Origin: Caldifarciminota bacterium
Lineage (GTDB): Bacteria; Hydrothermota; Tepidihabitantia; SM23-42
Length of the DNA stretch: 8,643 nucleotides
Assembly (NCBI GenBank): GCA_023128195.1
Contig: JAGMEL010000157.1
Coordinates: forward strand, 1-8,643
Direction: 5' to 3'
The notes below the pieces were generated by a model. That model was not told where the DNA came from. It ran no database searches and saw only the letters and a list, made by a program, of their open reading frames with translations. Numbering within the stretch: the first letter of the stretch is position 1; every line of letters starts with the position of its first letter. The translations under genes and the position numbers were made by a program. Below are positions 1 through 6,291 of this stretch, piece by piece.

Positions 1-2
1 TT

Positions 3-43
3 GTAATCAGAGATTTCTGATTTTTCAGAAATCTCATAATTAC
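3..43. repeat. Perfect 11-bp inverted repeat (stem-loop)
   Basis: GAGATTTCTGA (10-20) is followed by a TTTT loop and its exact reverse complement TCAGAAATCTC (25-35). The outer arms GTAAT (3-7) and ATTAC (39-43) can extend the stem after a small asymmetric bulge. No clean T-run follows on the + strand, so a rho-independent terminator for an upstream gene is possible but not convincing. It ends only a few bases before the promoter at 47-75, so an operator role is also possible. Confidence 0.6.
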
Positions 44-46
44 TTC

Positions 47-75
47 TTGACTTGCACATTGATTTTGAGTATATT
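47..75 (+). promoter_or_regulatory. Sigma70-type promoter upstream of the TonB-domain gene
   Basis: A -35 box TTGACT (47-52) and a -10 box TATATT (70-75) are separated by 17 bases, each box one mismatch from consensus. Transcription would begin around base 82, and the ATG of the next gene is at 84. The transcript would therefore be leaderless or nearly so, which fits the absence of a Shine-Dalgarno sequence before that ATG. Confidence 0.55.
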
Positions 76-83
76 CTGTTAAG

Positions 84-818
84 ATGAAGAATATAGTTTC
101 GGTTATTCTTTTTGTGCTATTTTTTTTTGTTTGTTCCTCAAAAAAGAGCATATTGAATACTGTCCCGGTTCTTATGGATTATAGATTATTTTACCCGGAT
201 GAGGCATTGGAACGCGGGTTAGAAGGTAAGGTGATTGTAAGCCTGATAGTAACAGATGAGGGGAAAGCAAAAGACGTGACAATTCATGAATCCTCTGGTT
301 ATTATCTGCTCGATTCTGCTGCAGTGCGAACCGCAAATACTTTTGTTTTTTCACCAGCAACGCTAAGAAATAAGCCAGTTAAATCTGCAGTCCAGGTGCC
401 GGTTGAATTTATATTAAAAAATATTGATTTTGAAACATGGATTGCTGAAGTGAAGATTCTTCAAAGAAAGATTGAGCGGCAATACAGCAAAGAAACTATT
501 GAGGAATTATATAATCTTTATAAAAAGTTGATATATTCGACAAGACTTGAGAAAGATTCAAATGTCAACGATTATATTAAAGATGCTGTGCTTAATAGCA
601 CAGGTAAATTATGGGAAGGATATTGGTCAGTATATCCCGGTTCGATCATCTTGTTTATTGATATTGTAAATAGATATCCTGATTCATTCATGAGCCTAAA
701 GGCAAGGGCTGATTTCAATAAATTTATTAAGGAAGAAGCGACAAGAATCCGCCACACGATACCATACCCAAAGTCCGATACAATTATTAACAGATTATAT
801 AATGCCATGGACATATGA
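84..818 (+). CDS. Secreted or membrane-anchored protein with a TonB C-terminal domain
   Basis: A 244-residue protein. Residues 1-18 form a short, very hydrophobic leader (KNIVSVILFVLFFFVC). Cys17 follows a hydrophobic run, but FFV before it is a poor lipobox, so signal peptide, lipoprotein or N-terminal anchor all remain open. Residues about 28-112 are a TonB C-terminal domain: YPDEALERGLEGKV, VTDEG, SSGYYLLDSAA, FVFSPA and VPVEFIL match the family pattern in order. Canonical TonB has a Pro-rich periplasm-spanning linker, and here there is none, so the domain follows the leader almost directly. An energy-transducing role with ExbB/ExbD is therefore doubtful. Residues 115-244 are mostly helical-looking and I do not recognise them. 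The ATG at 84 is chosen because it gives the complete leader peptide. No clear Shine-Dalgarno sequence precedes it. No TonB-dependent receptor or ExbBD genes are in view. Confidence 0.8.
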   Translation: MKNIVSVILFVLFFFVCSSKKSILNTVPVLMDYRLFYPDEALERGLEGKVIVSLIVTDEGKAKDVTIHESSGYYLLDSAAVRTANTFVFSPATLRNKPVKSAVQVPVEFILKNIDFETWIAEVKILQRKIERQYSKETIEELYNLYKKLIYSTRLEKDSNVNDYIKDAVLNSTGKLWEGYWSVYPGSIILFIDIVNRYPDSFMSLKARADFNKFIKEEATRIRHTIPYPKSDTIINRLYNAMDI

Positions 819-845
819 TTAAAATGGGTTAACCTTTTTAAATGA

Positions 846-873
846 TTGACACCATCAAGAATCTGCATATAAT
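846..873 (+). promoter_or_regulatory. Consensus sigma70 promoter for the REC-PAS-PAS gene
   Basis: An exact TTGACA (846-851) and an exact TATAAT (868-873) are separated by 16 bases. Transcription should start near 880, leaving a 5' leader of about 80 bases before the ATG at 959. The boxes and spacing are identical to those of the promoter at 4963-4990. Confidence 0.75.
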
Positions 874-958
874 TATGCCAATAAATTAAGACGTTTATGT
901 TTAATTGATTATAATGATTTATGAATTTCTTTTATAGAAATAATCATGGGTATATGAA

Positions 959-2089
959 ATGAAGGCAAAAATTTATGTCGTAAGTCAAGATATTGATATT
1001 ATAAAACAGATTCGTGATACCTTAAAAAATGAGGGGTATAGCGTTACTTCAAGCAGTGTCCCAGATACTGTAATAACGAGGTGTAAGGAAGAAGATTTTG
1101 ATTTGGTGTTCGTAGATGTGCATATTCGAGAAATACCATATGATCGGTTAATTGCTGGTGTAAAAGCAGTATCCCCGGAAACAGAAATTGTTCTTATAAC
1201 AACTTATGCATTCCCGGAAAGTATGGTAGAGACGGGAGCTACGGATATCGGAGCGTATCTTATTAAACCTTTGATTCAGGGTAAGATAAAAAATGTTACT
1301 AATCGTGCTTTGCATCAGGGTGAGCTTGCGCGAGAAAATCGCCGTCTCTTACTTGCTGTCACTGCTGCAAAAAAAGAGTGGGAAGCTACTGTTGATGCTA
1401 CTGAAGATTACATATTTGTTACTGATTTTGATTATAATATTCTGCGGGCAAATCTCGCGACTTTTCGTAGATTAGATAAAGGTGTTGATGAGATTATAGG
1501 CAATAAATGTTATAAAATATTTCATTGTTCAGACAGTCCTCCAGATGATTGTCTTGGTAAGCGTGCAAGGGATAGTGGTCAACCGGTAAGCGAAACGATT
1601 TCTTTTAAAGGTTTGAGACAAAGATTAGAATGTAGTATTTACCCTCAAGTTTTTGCTGCTGAAGGTGGATTTGTTCATTATTTGCAGCAAACTTCTGTAG
1701 ATGGTAAGCAGCAGGCAGAAACAATGACAAAGTATGAAAGACTTTTTGATGATGCGAGTATACCGATTCTTTTAGTCAGTTCAGTGGATTATAAGGTTAC
1801 GGATACTAACCAGAAGGGGATTGAGCTTTTCGGTTATCAGCCTGAAGAAATATTTGATATGGATTTAGAAGATCTGTTTGTGCAATCTTTGCGCGAGACA
1901 GTAATAAATAATATCATTAATCAAATAAAGTCTAAAGAAGCGCCATTGAAAACAAAAATTTTGGATAATAAAAATAATGAAATAGACGTTTTTATTATTG
2001 CTAATACTGTTGATATTGGTGACAATAGTTATTTAGAGATATTTGTTATCCCGGTTGATTTACTCACTGGTTTGAGACAAGTAAAATAA
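959..2089 (+). CDS. REC-PAS-PAS response-regulator-like protein without an output domain
   Basis: A 376-residue cytoplasmic signalling protein. Residues 1-115 are a receiver domain with the phospho-acceptor Asp53 (FVDVHI), Thr81 and Lys103-Pro104 (YLIKPL). The usual acidic pair after strand 1 is replaced by Ser9-Gln10 (YVVSQD), so Mg-dependent phosphorylation may be impaired. A helical linker (about 118-142) leads to PAS 1 (about 144-245), which carries a GNKCYKIFHC...PPDDC stretch with Cys184, Cys190 and Cys198 that resembles the Cys-rich insertion seen in some PAS domains. PAS 2 spans about 257-366. No HTH, kinase, GGDEF or EAL domain follows. The last residues, VDLLTGLRQVK, resemble the entry motif of a GGDEF domain (D-x-L-T-G-L), so the protein may be a truncated diguanylate cyclase. 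The start is the only ATG that gives a complete receiver; the Shine-Dalgarno is weak (GGG at 948-950). The downstream glycan genes start 82 bp later and could be co-transcribed. Confidence 0.85.
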   Translation: MKAKIYVVSQDIDIIKQIRDTLKNEGYSVTSSSVPDTVITRCKEEDFDLVFVDVHIREIPYDRLIAGVKAVSPETEIVLITTYAFPESMVETGATDIGAYLIKPLIQGKIKNVTNRALHQGELARENRRLLLAVTAAKKEWEATVDATEDYIFVTDFDYNILRANLATFRRLDKGVDEIIGNKCYKIFHCSDSPPDDCLGKRARDSGQPVSETISFKGLRQRLECSIYPQVFAAEGGFVHYLQQTSVDGKQQAETMTKYERLFDDASIPILLVSSVDYKVTDTNQKGIELFGYQPEEIFDMDLEDLFVQSLRETVINNIINQIKSKEAPLKTKILDNKNNEIDVFIIANTVDIGDNSYLEIFVIPVDLLTGLRQVK

Positions 2090-2171
2090 AGGAGATCCAA
2101 AGGTATACGAGAAACATGAGTATTTACACAAATCGGTGTAAGGTCACAAAAAAACAGGAAAAGGAGACTGA

Positions 2172-3335
2172 ATGAAGGTTCCACAAATGGATTTAAAAAG
2201 ACAATATCTTACAATAAAAAGCGAAATCGATAGTGCGATTCAGCATACTATTGATCGTTGTGCATTTGTTGCTGGAGAAAAAGTCAACCAGTTCGAAAAG
2301 AATTTTGCAGAATATTGTGGGGTTAAACATGCAGTTGGAATTTCATGTGGTACAAGTGCGCTTTATGTTGCGCTCAGGGCATTGGGTATTGGTAAAGGAG
2401 ATATTGTCATAACAGTACCATATACCTTTATTGCTACTGTTGAGGCTATTGCTTTGACTGGTGCCAGACCGGTTTTTGTTGATATTGAAAGTAAATCGTA
2501 TAATATCTCTACAAAAAATCTTAGAGAGTATATTGAAAAAGGATGTGAATGGAATCCTCGAGAAAATGAGTTAGTAGATAAAAAAACTAAATTAAAGGTT
2601 CGGGTAATTCTACCGGTCCATCTTTATGGACAGATGTCGGATATGGATGAAATTATGGCTATTGCTGGTGAGTATAATCTATCTGTTCTGGAAGATGCTG
2701 CACAAGCGCATGGGGCTATTTATAAAAACAGAAAATCTGGATCCATTGGTCACATTGCTGCTTTCTCATTTTATCCAAGCAAAAATCTCGGTGCTTTTGG
2801 TCAGGGAGGTGCAGTAATTACTGATAATGACACGTTAGCGGCAAAGGCAAGAATGCTTATTAATCATGGCCAGAGGGAAAAATATGATTATGAATTTGAA
2901 GGTTGGAATTTTAAAATGGATGGGTTTCAAGCAGCAGTACTCGATGTGAAACTGAAACACCTTGATGATTGGAATAGAGCCCGTCAGCATAATGCAATGA
3001 TGTACGGTAAATTTTTGAAAGATGTAGACACGGTCATGCTGCCTGAAAAAATGCTTGAACGCGAGCATGTTTACTATCTTTACGTTATACAGGTGGATGG
3101 TCGTGCCTCACTGCAGAAGTATTTAAACGATGAGAATATTGGATCTTCAATAGCTTACTCTATTCCACTTCACATGCAAAATGCCTATAAATACTTAGGA
3201 TACAAAATGGGAGACTTTCCAAATACTGAAAAATGTGTTAAAGGAGTTATATCTTTACCAATGTTTCCCGAATTGACGTCAGAAGAGATTGAATATGTGT
3301 GTGAAGTTATAAAGGCATGGTGTAGTCATAAATAA
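2172..3335 (+). CDS. DegT/DnrJ/EryC1/StrS family sugar aminotransferase
   Basis: A 387-residue PLP-dependent enzyme that would transfer an amino group to a keto group on a nucleotide-activated sugar in the cytoplasm. The N-terminus VPQMDLKRQY is typical of the family. Gly60-Thr61-Ser62-Ala63 is the phosphate-binding turn. Asp175 in EDAAQAHGA pairs with the pyridine nitrogen. Lys204 in SFYPSKNLGAFGQGG is the expected Schiff-base lysine, followed by the glycine-rich turn. A charged insertion at about 122-145 occurs in a subset of the family. The length is normal and the C-terminus complete (SLPMFPELTSEEIEYV). A strong Shine-Dalgarno, AAGGAGA (2161-2167), sits four bases before the ATG. The next gene, a sugar-phosphate transferase, begins 12 bp after the stop, so the product is probably an amino sugar for a lipid-linked glycan. 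The exact sugar (3- or 4-keto) cannot be read from the sequence. Confidence 0.92.
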   Translation: MKVPQMDLKRQYLTIKSEIDSAIQHTIDRCAFVAGEKVNQFEKNFAEYCGVKHAVGISCGTSALYVALRALGIGKGDIVITVPYTFIATVEAIALTGARPVFVDIESKSYNISTKNLREYIEKGCEWNPRENELVDKKTKLKVRVILPVHLYGQMSDMDEIMAIAGEYNLSVLEDAAQAHGAIYKNRKSGSIGHIAAFSFYPSKNLGAFGQGGAVITDNDTLAAKARMLINHGQREKYDYEFEGWNFKMDGFQAAVLDVKLKHLDDWNRARQHNAMMYGKFLKDVDTVMLPEKMLEREHVYYLYVIQVDGRASLQKYLNDENIGSSIAYSIPLHMQNAYKYLGYKMGDFPNTEKCVKGVISLPMFPELTSEEIEYVCEVIKAWCSHK

Positions 3336-3347
3336 TAAATATCATCA

Positions 3348-4673
3348 TTGATTATTCTTTTAGCAAGTAATATAATCACAATCGTTCTTGCATTCGGTCT
3401 GTCATTATTGTTCAGATATGGTAGCTTTATCAATATTCATCACAATGAATATTCTACTTTCGTATTTGTGCTATCTTATAGTTTAGTCATTCTCTATTTT
3501 TGCAATTTTTTTTATAGGTATATCTACATCGAAAAATTAAGGTTGTTTTTTAATATTATTAAACTATGGTTAACCGCCATTCTATTTTATCTTGTTGTTG
3601 GATTTTTAACCAGATATTATTTTCTTATAGATAGTCGAGCATTTATCATTTTTTACTTTTTCCTTCTATTATGCTTCATGATAACATCCCATATGATATT
3701 TATTCCGCGTTTACTTAACATCTGTTATTCATCTCCGGCAAGGAAAATTAGGTGTAAATTCATTGGTTCTGATAAATTCATGAAGGATTATGACGACTTT
3801 TTTAGGGAATACTCATTTCTCGGGTTTTCACCATTTTCTTCTATTCTTAAAGATAATTTACCTGAAGAACAGGTACAAGAATACTTTTTATACAGTGATA
3901 CAAAAAATTTCGGTGAATTATATAAGGAAATAAAGCTTTACTTAAAAGATTCTAAACCATTACATGTCGCTTCAAAACTCTTTGATGAGCTAAATTTAAA
4001 GTGGGAATGGGCAAGGGTGGATGGTGTACCTGTTTATACTTTTCGAAAGAGGAATAATGACCATGCCCGAAAAATTATAAGAAGAATAATAGATATTGTT
4101 GGTACAATAGTATTTATGACTTTACTGTCACCTTTCCTGCTTATTATTGCCTTAGCCGTAAAATTAGATTCTAAAGGGCCGATTATATATAAGCAGAAAA
4201 GATGCGGACAGAATGGCAAAGAGTTTGTTTTCCTTAAATTTCGTTCAATGATTGATAAAGAAGCTAAGGATATAGAACAAGAACTCGAATTCAAAAATTA
4301 TTTAGAAATTAAAACAAATAAAGGTAAAGTTGTCAATCCTGATGAAATAACATCAGTAGGTTCAATTTTGAGAAAAACCTCAATAGATGAACTGCCGCAG
4401 CTGTGGAATGTTTTGCGCGGGGAAATAAGTCTGGTTGGTCCCAGACCGCCAATCCCTTTTGAAGTCAAATATTATAAGGATTGGCATAACGATCGTTTAT
4501 CTATAAAACCTGGTTTAACCGGTCTCTGGCAGGTTTATGGTCGGGGCAATGTGCCCTGTGATCATTCAATCTTCCTCGATCTTATGTACATTATTAACCG
4601 TTCAATTTCCCTTGATATGAAACTGATATTTCTTACAGTGCCTGCAGTTTTTCTTGGTAAGGGAGCTTATTGA
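3348..4673 (+). CDS. Polyprenyl-phosphate sugar-1-phosphate transferase (exopolysaccharide initiation)
   Basis: A 441-residue inner-membrane enzyme that would transfer a sugar-1-phosphate from a nucleotide sugar to undecaprenyl phosphate, the first step of a lipid-linked glycan. The N-terminal half has four hydrophobic segments (about 1-22, 36-58, 68-88, 97-119) and a soluble stretch to about 235. The catalytic bacterial sugar transferase domain covers about 240-441: RRIIDIVG with a membrane hairpin at 247-271, GPIIYKQKRCG, KFRSM (297-301), TSIDELPQLWNVLRGE with Asp347-Glu348, SLVGPRPP (361-368) and PGLTGLWQVYGRG (388-400). The C-terminus ending in GAY is complete. The only usual start is TTG at 3348: an in-frame stop lies at 3336-3338 and no Shine-Dalgarno is visible, so translation probably depends on coupling to the upstream aminotransferase 12 bp away. 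A non-standard ATA or ATT start is a weaker alternative. The sugar specificity is unknown. Confidence 0.92.
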   Translation: MIILLASNIITIVLAFGLSLLFRYGSFINIHHNEYSTFVFVLSYSLVILYFCNFFYRYIYIEKLRLFFNIIKLWLTAILFYLVVGFLTRYYFLIDSRAFIIFYFFLLLCFMITSHMIFIPRLLNICYSSPARKIRCKFIGSDKFMKDYDDFFREYSFLGFSPFSSILKDNLPEEQVQEYFLYSDTKNFGELYKEIKLYLKDSKPLHVASKLFDELNLKWEWARVDGVPVYTFRKRNNDHARKIIRRIIDIVGTIVFMTLLSPFLLIIALAVKLDSKGPIIYKQKRCGQNGKEFVFLKFRSMIDKEAKDIEQELEFKNYLEIKTNKGKVVNPDEITSVGSILRKTSIDELPQLWNVLRGEISLVGPRPPIPFEVKYYKDWHNDRLSIKPGLTGLWQVYGRGNVPCDHSIFLDLMYIINRSISLDMKLIFLTVPAVFLGKGAY

Positions 4674-4676
4674 GTT

Positions 4677-4766
4677 ACAAGAACCAAGTTCTCCCGCTTT
4701 GCGGGATCCACGATTTTTCTATATATTATAATTCAAAATGATAAATCGGGACAAGAACCAAGCTCC
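4677..4766. repeat. Intergenic repeat cluster: direct repeat flanking a hairpin
   Basis: The 12-mer ACAAGAACCAAG occurs at 4677-4688 and again at 4751-4762, and the following bases are similar (TTCTCC and CTCC). Between the copies are the hairpin at 4692-4706 and a second inverted pair, CGATTT (4711-4716) with AAATCG (4743-4748). The compact, GC-richer, symmetric design in an AT-rich spacer looks like a dispersed intergenic repeat rather than a gene remnant. Whether it recurs elsewhere in the genome cannot be seen here. Confidence 0.5.
4692..4718 (+). terminator. Possible terminator after the sugar transferase gene
   Basis: TCCCGC (4692-4697), loop TTT and GCGGGA (4701-4706) form a perfect 6-bp GC-rich stem 18 bases after the stop codon. 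A run of five T (4714-4718) follows, but only after seven intervening bases, so this is a weak intrinsic terminator at best. It may simply be part of the repeat in which it lies. Confidence 0.35.
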
Positions 4767-4962
4767 AAGTAATAAGATTATCATTTTTTTTTAAAAATGG
4801 AGATAATTCACTTATAACTTTTAAAAGTCTTTAAAACTACAAAAACTTCCGTAATTACGGCGAAAAATGAACTTATCCAAATTCAAGTGAATAATTTGAA
4901 AAAAAATGGACAAAAGGTCTATTATATCGCCAAAAAAACAAAAAAAATATAGGTAAATTTCA
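4767..4962. other. AT-rich spacer with short palindromes, no gene seen
   Basis: This stretch has many A and T runs and no supportable reading frame on either strand. It contains two perfect 12-bp palindromes, ACTTTTAAAAGT (4817-4828) and CCGTAATTACGG (4849-4860). A smaller symmetric motif, ATTCAAGTGAAT, follows at 4881-4892. They lie 70-170 bp upstream of the promoter at 4963, so they could be operator sites, although short AT-rich palindromes also arise by chance at this composition. Confidence 0.4.
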
Positions 4963-4990
4963 TTGACAATTGCCCCAAATTAAATATAAT
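4963..4990 (+). promoter_or_regulatory. Consensus sigma70 promoter for the acyl-CoA dehydrogenase genes
   Basis: An exact TTGACA (4963-4968) and an exact TATAAT (4985-4990) are separated by 16 bases. Transcription should start near 4997, giving an untranslated leader of about 185 bases before the ATG at 5182. The leader contains the inverted pair GTCAGC (5032-5037) and GCTGAC (5063-5068), then the palindromic element at 5098-5170. Confidence 0.75.
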
Positions 4991-5097
4991 TAATGACTTG
5001 CTAAAAATCACTTTTTTATCACAATATAGAAGTCAGCAAGGTATTATACTTATGCAAATGTAGCTGACAATAGCGGTAGCTTATTCAAAAAAGATAG

Positions 5098-5170
5098 AAG
5101 ATAGGTTTGGGCTTGGATGCTTGAATCTGTTTATATCCAGCTTCTTAACCCTAACCCACTAACCATCTTG
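5098..5170 (+). repeat. Imperfect palindromic leader element, copy 1
   Basis: The arms at 5104-5124 (starting GGTTTGGG) and 5136-5156 (ending CCCTAACC) match at 15 of 21 positions around an 11-base loop. The outermost bases AAGAT (5098-5102) and ATCTT (5165-5169) also pair. The element ends just before the Shine-Dalgarno AAGGAGG (5172-5178) of the next gene. A related copy lies in the same position before the third acyl-CoA dehydrogenase gene (7431-7496). It could be an RNA hairpin in the leader, a DNA-binding site, or one member of a dispersed repeat family. Confidence 0.65.
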
Positions 5171-5181
5171 TAAGGAGGCTT

Positions 5182-6291
5182 ATGGCATTGATTGCTTTTA
5201 ATAGTGAACAAAAATTGATTCAGGGTGAAGTACGAAAGTTCTCCCGAACAGAACTTGAGCCTATAGCCGGCGATATTGATAAGAACGGTGTTTTTCCGGT
5301 TGAGATTATAAAAAAACTTTCTGATTTAGGACTTTCAAGTTTAATCGTTCCTGAAAAATTTAACGGCGCTGATATTGATACAACAAGCCTTTGCATAGTA
5401 CTTGAAGAACTATCAAAGGTATGTGCATCAATAAGTAATATACTCGCTGTAAATAATTGCCTTGTAGCATTTCCTATAATGAATTATGCACCAGAACAGA
5501 TGAAAGAGCATTATCTTAAGAAGCTTGCACAGGGTGAGATTGGTGCATATAGTGTTGATTTAGGGATTGATGCATCTGATGCAAATATCAATGTCACAGA
5601 GACTGATGGCGATTGTTTGGTTTCAGGAAGACATGATTTTGTTTTGAATGGCGAGACAGCAAACTTTTTTATATTACCAGTATGTCTTACTAATGGTAAG
5701 GCACTGTATTTATGTGAAGATACTGCCAGTATTCAACAGATAAAGCATCAGATTTTAGGCATGAGAGCAGCCGGGATTGTTGGTTTTGAATACAAGGATT
5801 TAAGATTGATGAGTGATAAATGTTTACTATCTGCTGATAAGGCAGTACACTTACTGAAAAAGATACAGGATTATTCAAATATTGGTTTTTCTGCTATTTC
5901 ATTGGGTATTGCCCAAGCAGCATTCGATGCTTCAGTAAAATATTCAAAAGAGCGTAGACAATTTGGTAGGGCAATATGTGAATTCCCAATGGTCCAGGAA
6001 ATGCTCGTTGACATGAAGACCAGGATTGAGGCAGCGCGATTTCTTGTTTATGATGCAGCTGCTAAATTTGATAAGGGGCAAGATTATTCTCTAAGCGCAA
6101 ATATTGCCCGGTTAATTAGTAGTGACGCCGCAGTATTTTCAGGGATTACGGCAATTCAGGTGCATGGTGGATATGGCTATATAAAAGATTATCCAGTCGA
6201 ACGTTTCTTAAGGGATGCAAAGACTGTTCAGGTATTACAGGAACCGCCTCAAGATTTGAAATCGAGGATTGTGAAGGAGCTGTTATCATGA
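5182..6291 (+). CDS. Acyl-CoA dehydrogenase-like protein lacking the catalytic residues (ACD1)
   Basis: A 369-residue full-length member of the acyl-CoA dehydrogenase family: N-terminal helices, middle beta domain from about 120, C-terminal helices from about 225. Several active-site features are gone. The TEPxAGSD motif is VDLGIDASD (125-133), the FITSG loop is FVLNG (153-157), the conserved Arg of the LDxxR helix is Asn233, and the usual EGTSEIQ aligns with QEPPQDL (353-359), putting Gln353 where the catalytic Glu should be. Kept intact are ERRQFG (257-262), QVHGGYGY (326-333) and YPVERFLRD (337-345), the segments that in this family contact the FAD of the neighbouring subunit. It is thus probably the non-catalytic partner of the next gene's product, whose start it overlaps by four bases. 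The Shine-Dalgarno AAGGAGG is only three bases from the ATG; a TTG two codons on is a minor alternative start. Glu354 might act as a shifted base, but the ungapped alignment argues against it. Confidence 0.88.
   Translation: MALIAFNSEQKLIQGEVRKFSRTELEPIAGDIDKNGVFPVEIIKKLSDLGLSSLIVPEKFNGADIDTTSLCIVLEELSKVCASISNILAVNNCLVAFPIMNYAPEQMKEHYLKKLAQGEIGAYSVDLGIDASDANINVTETDGDCLVSGRHDFVLNGETANFFILPVCLTNGKALYLCEDTASIQQIKHQILGMRAAGIVGFEYKDLRLMSDKCLLSADKAVHLLKKIQDYSNIGFSAISLGIAQAAFDASVKYSKERRQFGRAICEFPMVQEMLVDMKTRIEAARFLVYDAAAKFDKGQDYSLSANIARLISSDAAVFSGITAIQVHGGYGYIKDYPVERFLRDAKTVQVLQEPPQDLKSRIVKELLS

Noticed and set aside
824..840. GGTTAACC palindrome followed by T's after the TonB-domain gene, as a terminator
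   Set aside because: The palindrome has almost no room for a loop and the stem would be very short, so a functional terminator hairpin is unlikely.
2124..2141. TTACAC / GTGTAA inverted repeat in the spacer before the aminotransferase
   Set aside because: Only 6 bp with a 6-base loop and no T-run; it is within what chance would produce at this composition.
4997..5068. Possible riboswitch in the ACD leader
   Set aside because: Only weak 6-bp inverted pairs (CTTGCT/AGCAAG and GTCAGC/GCTGAC) are present, and I see no conserved core of a known riboswitch class.
4674..5181. tRNA, small RNA or CRISPR array in the long spacer
   Set aside because: No cloverleaf-like sequence, no regularly spaced repeats, and no promoter-terminator pair enclosing a compact transcript.
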